Of a stretch of 64,000 bases of DNA, positions 8,411 to 17,319 are shown piece after piece. The notes below the pieces were generated by a model. It worked only from the letters and a program-made list of their open reading frames with translations, searched no databases and was not told the DNA's origin. Within the stretch, counting starts at the first letter, position 1; every line of letters starts with the position of its first letter. A program made the position numbers and the translations under genes. The DNA comes from Sporosarcina aquimarina (GTDB taxonomy: Bacteria > Bacillota > Bacilli > Bacillales_A > Planococcaceae), in contig NZ_JAMBOM010000006.1 in the NCBI RefSeq assembly GCF_023715615.1, positions 112,425 through 176,424 of the forward strand, in the 5' to 3' direction.

Positions 8411-8449
8411 AAAAACCGTATTCATCCTGATGAGATGAATACGGTTTTT
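8411..8449 (+). terminator. Terminator of the ECF/zinc-finger operon
   Basis: AAAAACCGTATTCATC paired with GATGAATACGGTTTTT; symmetrical and so potentially bidirectional. Confidence 0.88.
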
Positions 8450-8709
8450 GTGATTGGACTGAGTTTAAATAAACGAGAAAGTTTATTGTCTAGTAAACTC
8501 TATTTGTAAATGGAACAAGCTTAAGTAAATCCAATATATTGGAACGGGTTGTGGAAAATAGGATAATCCTGCAAAGAAGGGGAGAGGATGCTGCTAAACG
8601 CGTTTAATATTATTTCGATACTTCCGAACGAATTCTTAAATATATATCGTTTTATTCTACTGAGGTAGGGGGAATAGATGACCATCAAGCGAAGGAAGGG
8701 AGGAATTAG
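8450..8709. other. Non-coding gap before the membrane gene
   Basis: About 260 bases. A 26-codon reading frame starting near 8588 has a ribosome-like GGGGAGAGG too close to its ATG and is not called. Nothing else seen. Confidence 0.35.
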
Positions 8710-9153
8710 ATGAAGCAGTTCATGCAATTGATTGGTATAGGTATTATTAGTGCGGCAGTTTTAGCGGCATTGATGCAGCTAATCTATACGTTAACCGGAA
8801 ATGAGGCATATGTCCTGCTATATAATGTGGACTATTTCCCAATCATTCGTGTCTGGCAGGATGTTGCCTGGTTCGGTATTGTCTTTCACTTTGTTTTTTG
8901 CATTGCAAGTGTCATCGGGCTATTTTACATATTAAAATTCTTCGGATGGGAATACAGAATGTGGCCTTATCTCGTAGTATATACAGTAGGAAGCGGGATC
9001 CTGTACTTTCTGTCGCTTCTTACAGAACGACCGCCCGCTGCAGATGACCAGATGGCTTGGTTCTACTGGACATCGAGCCACCTGGTGTTTAGCCTAGTCG
9101 TTGCCGGCATGATTGTCAGGTTTATAGACCGGGGCAAGAACAAGTCAGACTGA
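8710..9153 (+). CDS. Four-helix integral membrane protein, unknown
   Basis: 147 residues with four predicted membrane helices (about 5-27, 52-77, 86-104, 120-140) and few charged residues outside the ends. The start follows GGAAGGGAGGAATTAG, a strong ribosome site. No motif I recognise; a weak general likeness to small DUF1440/YagU-type membrane proteins is not enough for a name. No obvious operon partners; about 300 bases of non-coding sequence precede it. Confidence 0.65.
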   Translation: MKQFMQLIGIGIISAAVLAALMQLIYTLTGNEAYVLLYNVDYFPIIRVWQDVAWFGIVFHFVFCIASVIGLFYILKFFGWEYRMWPYLVVYTVGSGILYFLSLLTERPPAADDQMAWFYWTSSHLVFSLVVAGMIVRFIDRGKNKSD

Positions 9154-9358
9154 GTGGAACTATGCTAATCGTGGCTATTTGTCCAAACGAATTTGGCTAG
9201 GATGCATAGGAAAGGATTATCTATCTGGCTCATGCTACATTATTAAACAATGTTTCAAAGCCAATCTTCCATAATCGTAGCAGAGGGATTCCCTGAAAAG
9301 GCCATAACTGTGCCTGGCGAAGTATACCTTACTTAAATAGGCGCGGATTTAACAGAAG
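9154..9358. other. Convergent gap without recognised elements
   Basis: About 205 bases between the four-helix gene and the small minus-strand membrane gene. I found no clear terminator or gene. Confidence 0.3.
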
Positions 9359-9544
9359 CTATTGAACACGTTCTTCCATAGAATCTTCTACTTCCTGAGC
9401 ACCATTTCTCTTCCCTACTTTATATCCAAGAGAAACTCCGATGCCTAGAATGAGTAATATCTCTGCATCAAAATCGCCTGTAATTAGTCCTAGTACGAAC
9501 CAAGTCGAGATTGCTCCAGCTGCTAAAAGGCACAATTGCTTCAT
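9359..9544 (-). CDS. Small membrane protein, unknown
   Basis: 61 residues: two hydrophobic stretches (about 3-22 and 27-43, the latter with LILGIGVSLGYKVG) and a charged tail rich in Glu. The start is supported by AAGGTGGAAG eight bases upstream. Typical of small two-pass membrane proteins of unknown function in Bacillales. Confidence 0.55.
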   Translation of the reverse strand: MKQLCLLAAGAISTWFVLGLITGDFDAEILLILGIGVSLGYKVGKRNGAQEVEDSMEERVQ

Positions 9545-9747
9545 GATTTGCTTCCACCTTTAAATATTATTTGAAAAGTTAGATATAAATAGGGTATCCT
9601 TAGAAGGAAGATTTTTCAAGAGGAAATACATGTAGATGAGATAGAATTTCTATAATTTAATTAGACGAATACTGGGGTATTTTGAGTTTTTTTGATGGTG
9701 GGCAGAATAGATAGCGTATGGATAACAAAACTAGGGAGGGACTTGAA

Positions 9748-10206
9748 ATGAAATTAGCAGAAGCTTTAATAGCGAGGGCAGATTACCAAAAGCGCATTGA
9801 ACAGTTGAAAAAACGAATTCATATGAACTTGAAAATTCAAGAAGGTGATGAGCCTTCCGAAAATCCAAAAGAGATGCTTTCGGAACTTGCTGAAATCCGT
9901 CAAGAGCTTACATCGTTAATTAAAAAAGTTAACCGAACGAACTGTGAGATAAAGTTCGATGAGGAACGAACACTCGCGGATGCGCTAACCGAGCGTGATC
10001 AGTTGTTTGATCAACGATCGTTACTGGCGAAAGTAGTGGATGAAGCATCCCAACAAGTCGGTAGATATAGCCAATCAGAAATCCGTATCGTCAGCACAGT
10101 AGATGTGAAGTCGATTCAAAAACAAGTGGATCAGTTATCGAAAGCGTACCGAGAAATGGACACGAAGATCCAAGGAATGAACTGGAATATTGATTTACTA
10201 GAATAA
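9748..10206 (+). CDS. DIP1984-family (septicolysin-like) protein
   Basis: 152 residues matching the DIP1984 family: KLAEALIARADYQKRIEQLK at the N-terminus, then QEGDEPSENP, the VNRTN motif (about 66-70) and ERTLADALTERD. The start is placed at 9748, after AGGGAGGGACTTGAA; the ATG at 9718 has no ribosome site. Predicted all-helical and cytosolic. The biological role of the family is unclear; septicolysin similarity comes from a few named homologues. It may be distantly related to the protein at 1548-2177. Confidence 0.88.
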   Translation: MKLAEALIARADYQKRIEQLKKRIHMNLKIQEGDEPSENPKEMLSELAEIRQELTSLIKKVNRTNCEIKFDEERTLADALTERDQLFDQRSLLAKVVDEASQQVGRYSQSEIRIVSTVDVKSIQKQVDQLSKAYREMDTKIQGMNWNIDLLE

Positions 10207-10426
10207 CGCATAACAGTCGGTAGTGAGCCGTTGTAAAGGTGAGTGCAAACCCGCCAACAGGGATAGTTGGATTTAAAGATAAGTAGTGGGGTCTGCTTTG
10301 CGGGTGATAACCGTCTACAAATAATACCCAGTACTGTGACACCTGTACAATTAGATTGTCAATGTAACTACCATGCACTAATTTGCAGCGCTTGCGAGGG
10401 TGGGTTCGGGGACTGACTACATATAG

Positions 10427-10465
10427 ATAAGCATCTGTTGAACGACTAACAGATGCTTATTTTTC
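10427..10465. terminator. Bidirectional terminator
   Basis: ATAAGCATCTGTT pairs with AACAGATGCTTAT around a seven-base loop, followed by TTTTCT. It serves the minus-strand Yip1 gene and possibly rightward transcripts. Confidence 0.8.
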
Positions 10466-10466
10466 T

Positions 10467-11093
10467 CTATACGGATGCTAACATAAAGATGATGAAAAAC
10501 AAGCTGATCCATCCAACAAAACTCAGGGCGAAAGCGATGCCCATCAGGATTCCAATCGTTCCGAAGCCTTTCCACGCAGAGAAGTTGTGGACAATCCCAA
10601 TTGCTTTTGACATAATCACTGTCCCATATACGGATAGGCCCATTAATCCTAAAAATAGAATCGGTGACAATGCGAAAAGGATTACAAACACGGTAGCAGC
10701 TGCATCTGACTCCACGTATCTGAGTATGATTAACGCAAACATCATGGCCCAGGAGAAAGGTAGAATGTAGATTGCTGTAAGTGAACCTATAGGTACAACC
10801 GCAAGCATTTTTTTATAAGTTCCTGTACCACCGAGCCACTTGCCAATCCACGTATAAAGAGCACTATTCAAAAACCAACCTGCAGTTGTAAGGATAAACA
10901 ACCCGAAAAACGCAATAGGTAGGATTACTATAAGTGGAATCTCTTCTATGAAAAGCATTTGTGTGATGGTGAGCGGTGCAATCGCAAGTGCAGCCATAAC
11001 GAGAATGAGATAGCTATACGATAATGTCTTATGCTCGAGTACGTACTGAATTGTTTCTGTAGGACGAGCCCAAATCGATAAAAACGGATTCAA
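10467..11093 (-). CDS. Yip1-domain integral membrane protein
   Basis: 208 residues. The N-terminus NPFLSIWARPTETIQYVLE is the typical soluble lead-in of bacterial Yip1-family proteins, followed by five hydrophobic segments (about 28-48, 52-78, 92-115, 130-160, 180-205). The function of bacterial Yip1 proteins is not established. The start follows GAGAGGAG. Stands alone; its end abuts a bidirectional terminator. Confidence 0.8.
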   Translation of the reverse strand: MNPFLSIWARPTETIQYVLEHKTLSYSYLILVMAALAIAPLTITQMLFIEEIPLIVILPIAFFGLFILTTAGWFLNSALYTWIGKWLGGTGTYKKMLAVVPIGSLTAIYILPFSWAMMFALIILRYVESDAAATVFVILFALSPILFLGLMGLSVYGTVIMSKAIGIVHNFSAWKGFGTIGILMGIAFALSFVGWISLFFIIFMLASV

Positions 11094-11253
11094 TGGAAAA
11101 CTCCTCTCTGTAAAACTCTACTCTCTACTGTACTACATAGGGGGATAGAAAGATTCACATTGTAGTATTTTTAACTAAAATGCAAGGCTTAAAAACTTAA
11201 TGAACATATGGTACAGTGGCTATAAACAAGTAGAAAAAGAAATGAGGATCGAG

Positions 11254-11709
11254 ATGAGAATTGAAGCGAATACTATTGAAGAGTACGTTCACCAACTTCC
11301 TGAAGACCGTCAGCAAGCAATCGAAAAGCTGCGATTGACGATAAAAGAAAATCTGCCGAGTGGATTTGAGGAAACACTTTCCTATGGGATGATTGGTTAT
11401 GTCATCCCTCATCGGATTTATCCAGATGGGTATCACTGCAAACCGGAAGAACCGCTGCCATTTATAAGCATTGGCTCTCAAAAAAATTTCATAGGTCTCT
11501 ATCATATGGGGATATACGCATTTCCTGAAGTACATGATTGGTTCGTTGCCGAATATCCAAAACACGTGAAAACAAAACTGGATATGGGAAAAAGCTGTAT
11601 TCGCTTAAAAAAGATGGACACGATCCCTTATGAGTTGATAGCTGAGTTATGTAGAAAAATTACAGTTGAAGAGTATATTGCTCACTATGAAACGGCGTGG
11701 AAGAAATAA
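11254..11709 (+). CDS. DUF1801 (YdhG/YdeI-like) protein
   Basis: 151 residues with the DUF1801 pattern: VHQLPEDRQQAIEKLR, GFEETLSYGMIGYV, PFISIGSQKNFIGLYHMG and a C-terminal DMGKSCIRLKK. Family members are small soluble proteins of poorly defined role (an iron-chaperone role was suggested for some). The ATG at 11254 follows a GAGGATCGAG stretch; ATG 11242 is a possible alternative adding four residues. Followed by a terminator. Confidence 0.85.
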   Translation: MRIEANTIEEYVHQLPEDRQQAIEKLRLTIKENLPSGFEETLSYGMIGYVIPHRIYPDGYHCKPEEPLPFISIGSQKNFIGLYHMGIYAFPEVHDWFVAEYPKHVKTKLDMGKSCIRLKKMDTIPYELIAELCRKITVEEYIAHYETAWKK

Positions 11710-11715
11710 TGGGAA

Positions 11716-11753
11716 AGGCACTGAACTTGTCGTAGGGTTCAGTGCTTTTTTTA
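11716..11753 (+). terminator. Terminator of the DUF1801 gene
   Basis: GGCACTGAAC pairs with GTTCAGTGCT, followed by a T run. Confidence 0.85.
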
Positions 11754-11853
11754 TGTGCGTAAAGAGAGTTTCGAAAAATTAATGTTCAATATGAACTATT
11801 TCCGTGCAGCAGAGTCTAATGAATAACTAGAGCAGGAGCGAGGTGGTAGTGGC

Positions 11854-12372
11854 GTGGATGAATTGGAAATTAGTCGAAAAGCGATTGCTGGTGATGAAGG
11901 TGCATTTTTAGCATTGCTGCAAACATATAAAGAAGATTTGCTAAGAACAGCTCTCGCATTTTTGAAAAACGACCAAGATGCATTAGAAGCACTTCAAGAA
12001 GTGACGGTGCGAGCCTACAATAAAATCCACACTGTGAAAGAGCCTGGGTATGCGAAGACGTGGCTCATTCGCATCATGATAAATTATTGCCAGGATCAGT
12101 TGAAACGTCAAAAACGGATTCATCATTGGAAAACTGTGGTTGACCATCAGGGGGCGGAAGACGTCTCACAGATAGAACTAAAGGAAGCCCTTGCTTCACT
12201 ACCAGAAAAAGAACAGCAACTTATCTACCTCAAATACTTTCAGGATGTAAAGATTAAAGACATTGCAAAACTCGAGAATATTCCGGAAGGCACGGTAAAG
12301 TCCAGATTGCACAAAACCTTGCGGACACTACGAGCCTATTTTGAAGACGAAGGAGGACGGGAGCATGTATGA
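11854..12372 (+). CDS. ECF-family RNA polymerase sigma factor
   Basis: 172 residues. Region 2 spans about residues 10-75 (YKEDLLRTALAFLKN...DALEALQEVTVRAY), region 4 about 110-160 (LPEKEQQLIYLKYFQDVKIKDIAK, EGTVKSRLHKTLRTLR). A complete SigM/SigV-type ECF factor. GTG at 11854 is preceded by GGAGCGAGGTGG. The downstream anti-sigma gene overlaps by eight bases, so the pair is translationally coupled. Confidence 0.92.
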   Translation: MDELEISRKAIAGDEGAFLALLQTYKEDLLRTALAFLKNDQDALEALQEVTVRAYNKIHTVKEPGYAKTWLIRIMINYCQDQLKRQKRIHHWKTVVDHQGAEDVSQIELKEALASLPEKEQQLIYLKYFQDVKIKDIAKLENIPEGTVKSRLHKTLRTLRAYFEDEGGREHV

Positions 12373-13678
12373 ACGAGAAGAGGAGAAACTGCGTCAATTG
12401 AAAAGCCAGTTGGAACAGCAGTCTCTGCCCTTAGATGAAGCCGATCAAATGATACGTTCAGGGATTGCAAAAGCTAAAGCTGATCGAAGCAAAAAGAACC
12501 GACGTAGAAAGCGAATCATGTGGTCAGCTGCTTTGTCAGCGATACTGGTCCTGACCTTCGTAACTTCAATTCGAGTGTCAACAGCGTTTGCTAACACAAT
12601 CGCGTCTATTCCGGGAATGGAACCTTTTGTTGCCATGATTCAGCAGGACAAAGGACTGCAGGCGATTTTTAAAGAGGATTACTATCAGAAAATTGGAGCC
12701 TCACAAACTGTTGGGGATGTCACGATGACAATTGACGGTGTTATTTTGGATGAAACCGGCATGAATGTCTACTATACGATTGAATCGTCAAAAAAAATGA
12801 AAACAGCGAGTGTCAACACGATTGAAATCACCAATTCAAGTCCTATGCCAGAGGCAGGGATTTCGTATGGTGGTATGAGTGCGAATGATATATTTTCCTA
12901 TCAGGAAGTTATGGAAATCACCTTTTCTAAACGAAATGTATTTGCTGATCTGAGTTTTACAGTTGAAGCGGAAATGGACATAGATAGCAGTGAGGTCTCG
13001 TTTTCAATTCCATTTGAAGTACCTGAACAAACGAAGCCAAGTAAGCCCTATGTATTGAACGAAATAGTGGAATTAGATGGACAGCACTTCACCGTCGATA
13101 AAGTAGTGATTTCTCCTTTGCGAATAGGGGTGCAAATTACATTTGATCTAAACAATACGAAAAAAATCTTGTCATTTGAAGATATGAGGCTGATAGATGA
13201 AAAAGGAGAAGTATGGAGTAAAATCGCGAACGGAGTCACGGGTTTTGGCAATGAAAAAGGAAAGACGACGCACACATTCTTCCTGCAGAGCAACTACTTC
13301 TCAACACCTAAAAAACTCTACCTGCAAATCAATAAAGCACAAGCAGTCAAACAGGAACAAGCATTTCTGGAAGTGAATACGGATACAAAAGAGTTGCTTT
13401 CGTATCCTGATGGTCCTCAATTACAACTAGTAGATGCAAGCCGAAATGGAATTGAACTATTGCTTTCAGTGAAAGATTTTCACCATGATCCATTTACTAC
13501 TGCTATTGATGCTAAAGGAAAAGAAATTGCAATTTCTTCATTCAGCCTATATGGGGAAGGAGACGCGACTCACTGGGGTCCTACGTTTGAAACGACATCC
13601 TACACGAATCCAATTCGTCTTGAACTGCATGCTTATCCGACGTACATCGAAGGAGATGTGAAAGTCGAAGTGAAGTAA
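12365..13678 (+). CDS. Anti-sigma factor, DUF4179/DUF5643 type
   Basis: 437 residues: cytosolic N-terminus (1-50) that would bind the sigma factor, a basic patch KKNRRRKR, one membrane helix (about 57-75), and a large extracytoplasmic region with the DUF4179 segment (about 80-200, GDVTMTIDGVILDETGMNVYYTIE) followed by beta-rich DUF5643-like sequence. The ATG at 12365 follows GGAGGACGGGAGC. It overlaps the sigma gene and ends at a strong terminator. The signal sensed is unknown. Same architecture as the partial gene at the left edge. Confidence 0.88.
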   Translation: MYEREEEKLRQLKSQLEQQSLPLDEADQMIRSGIAKAKADRSKKNRRRKRIMWSAALSAILVLTFVTSIRVSTAFANTIASIPGMEPFVAMIQQDKGLQAIFKEDYYQKIGASQTVGDVTMTIDGVILDETGMNVYYTIESSKKMKTASVNTIEITNSSPMPEAGISYGGMSANDIFSYQEVMEITFSKRNVFADLSFTVEAEMDIDSSEVSFSIPFEVPEQTKPSKPYVLNEIVELDGQHFTVDKVVISPLRIGVQITFDLNNTKKILSFEDMRLIDEKGEVWSKIANGVTGFGNEKGKTTHTFFLQSNYFSTPKKLYLQINKAQAVKQEQAFLEVNTDTKELLSYPDGPQLQLVDASRNGIELLLSVKDFHHDPFTTAIDAKGKEIAISSFSLYGEGDATHWGPTFETTSYTNPIRLELHAYPTYIEGDVKVEVK

Positions 13679-13687
13679 AGTGAACGC

Positions 13688-13725
13688 AAAAGCCGCATTT
13701 CTCTTTGAAGAGATCTGCGGCTTTT
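13688..13725. terminator. Bidirectional terminator
   Basis: AAAAGCCGCA...TGCGGCTTTT with an inner CTCTTTGAAGAG; between the anti-sigma gene and a convergent small gene. Confidence 0.88.
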
Positions 13726-13729
13726 AGAG

Positions 13730-13945
13730 TTACTTCTTCTTATTCGATTGCTGATTCTTGTCGTGATTGGTCTTATTGTTCTTGTTCTTCACTTTTGCAT
13801 CAAATTCAGGAGCAAATTCCGTATCTGCGTTATCTAGTGGATTGTTGCTGTTGCTATTGCTCGCATCTAGGTCTTTGTTTTGATACGTATCAAAAGGGTT
13901 GTGCGTTCGTTCATTCATCGTTTTTGGATTGTTTTTGTTCCCCAT
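13730..13945 (-). CDS. Small Asn/Lys-rich hydrophilic protein
   Basis: 71 residues, extremely hydrophilic, about one fifth Asn, with a Lys-rich tail and no hydrophobic core, so probably disordered. An excellent ribosome site (AGGAGGTGAGC) precedes the ATG. The composition recalls minor small acid-soluble spore proteins, but I cannot match it to a named Ssp family. Its own promoter must lie in the 110 bases upstream. Confidence 0.6.
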   Translation of the reverse strand: MGNKNNPKTMNERTHNPFDTYQNKDLDASNSNSNNPLDNADTEFAPEFDAKVKNKNNKTNHDKNQQSNKKK

Positions 13946-14055
13946 GCAGGCTCACCTCCTATAGGTAAGATGCCTGGGAAAAAGGGAATTCATACATCGT
14001 TGAGAAATAAAGGAGAGGTGTGGCGGGCTTATCCAAGCTGTGATAGGGGAGTCAG

Positions 14056-14376
14056 CTATGCCCGCTTCTTTAAGTTAAATAATTCACGGTCGTGTTCCAG
14101 CACTTTGGCTTCAAAATAATGCATATCCTCTTTTTTGACGACTTCATCAAATTTAGCTAGCGTCTCTTGACGAAATTCCGTTATCTGTCCAGTCTGCTCA
14201 AATATTGAGTCTTGACGACTCTCAATTCGATCCAACTGACTTTGCATCTTATCGAAGCGTTCACCAATCGCAACAAACTTCTGATCGATTTTGTCAAAGC
14301 GTTTTTCCATTTTATGTTGCCCTGTTTTCACTTCTTGTAATTCAGAAAGAATCTGCTGCAGCAATACCTCGCTCAA
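14056..14376 (-). CDS. Coiled-coil protein of unknown function
   Basis: 106 residues, essentially one long coiled coil (LLQQILSELQEVKTGQHKMEKRFDKID, continuing to about residue 75) and a charged C-terminus. The start is TTG at 14376, seven bases after an ideal AAGGAGGTG; the ATG at 14394 lies before that ribosome site and is rejected. Similar short coiled-coil proteins are common in Bacillales genomes and prophages; no function can be assigned. A GCGGGC/GCCCGC imperfect hairpin follows its stop at about 14020-14065. Confidence 0.6.
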   Translation of the reverse strand: MSEVLLQQILSELQEVKTGQHKMEKRFDKIDQKFVAIGERFDKMQSQLDRIESRQDSIFEQTGQITEFRQETLAKFDEVVKKEDMHYFEAKVLEHDRELFNLKKRA

Positions 14377-14551
14377 TAATCCCACCTCCTTCATCCATAA
14401 CTAAAGTATAGCATGTGATGAAGAAAAATTGGCTGGAAAAAGTAAGCTGGAATTGTTTGGAGAATTTTCAGAGTGGTTATTTAGTGACATGATATAATAC
14501 AAGTGAGTGAAAAGTTAGTAAATGAGAAAAGAAAAAATAGGAGGAATTAAA

Positions 14552-14929
14552 ATGGGGTTTTTAGATTCATTTCTTGGTAATGCATCGACGGTAGAAACGG
14601 CAACGGTGGAAAAAGAGTTAGCTCCAATTTTAGTGGCAGATGAGACTGTGGAAGCAGCGTTTAAGTTATTTCGGGATATGATGGTATTTACGGAAAAGCG
14701 TTTGATTTTGGTCGATAAACAAGGGATGACTGGGAAGAAGACAGAGTATCATTCTATCCCTTATAAGAGTATATCTCATTTCAGTATTGAAACCGCTGGA
14801 ACGTTTGATATGGATGCCGAACTGAAAATTTGGATATCGAGTGCGACAGAACCACTTGTAAACAAGCAATTCAAAAAAGATGCTAGCATCTATGACATTC
14901 AAAAAATATTAGCGGCTGTCTGTTTGTGA
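14552..14929 (+). CDS. PH domain protein (bPH_1 type, YvbH-like)
   Basis: 125 residues covering one bacterial PH domain: MGFLDSFLGNAS lead, then FKLFRDMMVFTEKRLILVDKQG and TEYHSIPYKSISHFSIETAG, ending in the helix IYDIQKILAAVC. The fit to PF08000 is good. Cytosolic; ligand unknown. The start at 14552 follows AATAGGAGGAATTAA; the ATG at 14522 lacks a site. No partner genes. Confidence 0.85.
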   Translation: MGFLDSFLGNASTVETATVEKELAPILVADETVEAAFKLFRDMMVFTEKRLILVDKQGMTGKKTEYHSIPYKSISHFSIETAGTFDMDAELKIWISSATEPLVNKQFKKDASIYDIQKILAAVCL

Positions 14930-15026
14930 AGAGGTAAGCTAAGAAAATGTATTCTTGATGATTGTAGAACCAACAAGGCAAAAAATACGTCAGAAGTAAT
15001 AAGATGGTGCATGTGGGGGTGACAAA

Positions 15027-15725
15027 ATGGATGAAGTTTTACTGTTACATGGATTCAATAAGACTGCGAAAGACATGGAGACGCTAGCTAATCATCTTGA
15101 AAAGTTAGGATTTCGTTGTCATTCTATCACCCTTCCGTTGACCCGCCATGAGTTCGATTATTCGGTCCATTTTGTTTTGGATAGATTGAAGGATATTGAG
15201 AAGAATCATCCTGACAGAATCCACCTTGTAGGTCATAGTACAGGTGGTTTGCTCATTCGTAAGGTGCTTACTCATTCTGACATTCCTGCTCGTATCGGTC
15301 GCTGTGTACAAATTGCAACACCAAACCAAGGCAGTCAGCTTGCAGCACTTGCAGGGACTTTAAAAGGATACAGCTCTTTGTTCCGTACTGTTAAATCACT
15401 GCATGCAACTTATATTCAAAAGCTAAACCTCACGAATGTCGCAGGGGTGGATGTGGGTGCAATTGCCGGTACAAACAGTAATTTGTGGCTAGGACAACTG
15501 ATTAAAGGACAAAATGACGGACGCGTTGAAGTTTCCTCTGTACCTTACGACGACCTTACAGACTTTACAACACTTCCGTATGGACATAAAGATATTCATC
15601 ATCAACAAGAAACAGCTGTGCTAACCGCACAATTTTTACAATCAGGACGCTTTTTAGCTGAACGAGAAGGAGAGCTAAGAGATGTGCAAGAAATCAAACG
15701 AATTCACAGTAATTGCAGAAACTAA
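15027..15725 (+). CDS. Alpha/beta hydrolase, lipase/esterase-like
   Basis: 232 residues. LLHGFN forms the oxyanion-hole strand (5-10), the nucleophile elbow is GHSTGG with Ser71, and His in LPYGHKDIHH (about 190-195) is the likely catalytic base. Similar to triacylglycerol lipase or thioesterase-type hydrolases; no signal peptide, so cytosolic. The substrate is unknown. The 3' end overlaps the next acetyltransferase gene by 44 bases, indicating one transcription unit. Confidence 0.82.
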   Translation: MDEVLLLHGFNKTAKDMETLANHLEKLGFRCHSITLPLTRHEFDYSVHFVLDRLKDIEKNHPDRIHLVGHSTGGLLIRKVLTHSDIPARIGRCVQIATPNQGSQLAALAGTLKGYSSLFRTVKSLHATYIQKLNLTNVAGVDVGAIAGTNSNLWLGQLIKGQNDGRVEVSSVPYDDLTDFTTLPYGHKDIHHQQETAVLTAQFLQSGRFLAEREGELRDVQEIKRIHSNCRN

Positions 15726-16239
15726 GCGGATTAGCCTTGTAAAACTTGAGGAATCCCACATAGAAACATTGAAACTGATTTGGGGGGATGAATCTGTCAT
15801 GAATCTTTGCGGTGGCGCTTCAAATTTTTCGAAGTTCCACAAAACGATTCAGGCTTATAGCGAACAGCAGTTGAAATACGGCTTGTCCGTCTATGGCGTG
15901 ATGGATAAGAAAATGGGGGAGTTAGTAGGGACTGCTGGATTTAATTGGTACGGGAACCCTGAGGAAATCGAACTCATCTACCATTTCCAAAAGAAGTCAT
16001 GGGGGCTTGGATTTGCATTTGAAGCGGCTTCCCTCTGCTTAGAAATCGCTAAAAACCATTCTTCGCTTGTACGTATTTCCGCATCTGCGGATTCCCGAAA
16101 CGCTGCATCTATTCGCATTTTAGAAAAGCTTGGATTTCATTTTAAAGGTGTGCAATGGTTTGAGGATACACAGCAAGAAGAACCAACATTTGAATTGTTA
16201 ATCACTGATATTAAACCAAAGGTAATGGAGGAGATGTAA
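15682..16239 (+). CDS. GNAT acetyltransferase, RimJ/RimL type
   Basis: 185 residues with one GNAT domain: TKRISLVKLEESHIETL at the N-terminus, GTAGFNWYG (beta 4), the acetyl-CoA region KKSWGLGFAFEAASL (about 110-124) and ADSRNAASIRILEKLGF (about 134-150). Acceptor unknown. The start lies inside the hydrolase gene after AAGGAGAGC. Its stop overlaps the ATG of the next gene by one base (TAATG). Confidence 0.88.
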   Translation: MCKKSNEFTVIAETKRISLVKLEESHIETLKLIWGDESVMNLCGGASNFSKFHKTIQAYSEQQLKYGLSVYGVMDKKMGELVGTAGFNWYGNPEEIELIYHFQKKSWGLGFAFEAASLCLEIAKNHSSLVRISASADSRNAASIRILEKLGFHFKGVQWFEDTQQEEPTFELLITDIKPKVMEEM

Positions 16240-16739
16240 TGCGACTTATAAGACCAACTCTTGAGTGGAAAGAGGAACACGAAGCATATATGAAGGAATG
16301 GGATGAGGAACGGATGACACCGAGTAGTTTTCATTTAAAAGAAGGCATCTCTTATGAAGACTATTTAAAAGAATTAGCAATGCGGGAAGCTGGTCATGAT
16401 AAATGGTTGCCATGCACCAACTACTTTCTCGTAGACGATATGCAGCGTGTCGTTGGAATGATCGATATCCGTCATGACTTAAACGAGTATTTGCACCAAG
16501 TAGGTGGACATATTGGATACGGTATTCGTCCATCAGACAGACGTAAAGGATATGCGACTTGGATGTTAGCTGAAGCATTGAAGGTGACTGATGCACTGGG
16601 GATAAAGACTGTACTCATTACCTGTAATCATGATAATATCGGATCTGCGAAAACGATTCAAAATAATGGCGGAGTAGAAGATGAAAGCTTTACCGAGGAT
16701 GATGGTACCGTCGTAAGACGATTTTGGGTTCATCGATAG
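16239..16739 (+). CDS. GNAT acetyltransferase
   Basis: 166 residues. The acetyl-CoA-binding motif is GYGIRPSDRRKGYATWMLAEAL (about 92-113) and the C-terminal strand-helix is ITCNHDNIGSAKTIQNNGG. It resembles the YjdJ/YkkB-type predicted acetyltransferases with a VVGMIDIRH strand. Coupled to the gene before it by TAATG. Acceptor unknown. The two adjacent GNAT genes are not close copies of each other. Confidence 0.9.
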   Translation: MRLIRPTLEWKEEHEAYMKEWDEERMTPSSFHLKEGISYEDYLKELAMREAGHDKWLPCTNYFLVDDMQRVVGMIDIRHDLNEYLHQVGGHIGYGIRPSDRRKGYATWMLAEALKVTDALGIKTVLITCNHDNIGSAKTIQNNGGVEDESFTEDDGTVVRRFWVHR

Positions 16740-16783
16740 ACTACTTCAAATAACACTTGTTAATCACTGGAGGCATATTGAAC

Positions 16784-17305
16784 ATGTACGATCCGACGAT
16801 ATTTGATAACTTGAAAGTTGCTCTAGAAAATCACTTATATGACCTAGATACAATAGAAGAACAAATCGAAATAAGAAATCGCCGGGACGTGATGGACTTT
16901 GCTGTGCTTTCTCGCGAGTTTGCTTTACGGTTCGTCCTACGTCATCATCCTGAAATTGATGCGGAAGTTTTGTTGAGTGCAGGTGTCCGTGATCTTGCCG
17001 GTGAAATCATGGAAGACCCCAACGCAAATCCCGCTTGCTCGTTGTCTCTCTGTTTTCAAAAAAGTGTTGTCAATCCTGACACTGAATGTTCAGGGGTTGA
17101 ACAAATAATGGCATCGATTTGGGAACAAGATGTTGAAATCACGCAAACGATTCGCTACGTGTATGGTGAAGAAAATCCCAAGTTGATGAATTCCATTGAA
17201 GCTGCATTTAAACCTAGGCTCACTGAGGACAACATGACTGAACTCTCGCTCTTTTTAGACCATGTGTTAGATACATTGCATGTGTTGAGTCGTATGCAAC
17301 ACTGA
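16784..17305 (+). CDS. Hypothetical protein of unknown fold
   Basis: 173 residues, acidic, no membrane segments or signal. The ATG at 16784 follows GGAGGCATATTGAAC. Two regions stand out: NRRDVMDFAVLSREFALRFVLRHHP and a middle stretch with three cysteines (PACSLSLC and TECSG). I do not recognise a family. It sits 14 bases before a Bce-type response regulator and may be cotranscribed with it, but a link in function is not shown. Confidence 0.6.
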   Translation: MYDPTIFDNLKVALENHLYDLDTIEEQIEIRNRRDVMDFAVLSREFALRFVLRHHPEIDAEVLLSAGVRDLAGEIMEDPNANPACSLSLCFQKSVVNPDTECSGVEQIMASIWEQDVEITQTIRYVYGEENPKLMNSIEAAFKPRLTEDNMTELSLFLDHVLDTLHVLSRMQH

Positions 17306-17319
17306 GGAAGGAGAATGAA

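Noticed and set aside
8588..8668. 26-codon frame before the four-helix membrane gene
   Set aside because: GGGGAGAGG is too close to the ATG and nothing else supports it.
13705..13968. 87-codon plus-strand frame
   Set aside because: Opposite to the small Asn/Lys-rich gene with strong ribosome site; Cys/Ser-rich shadow composition.
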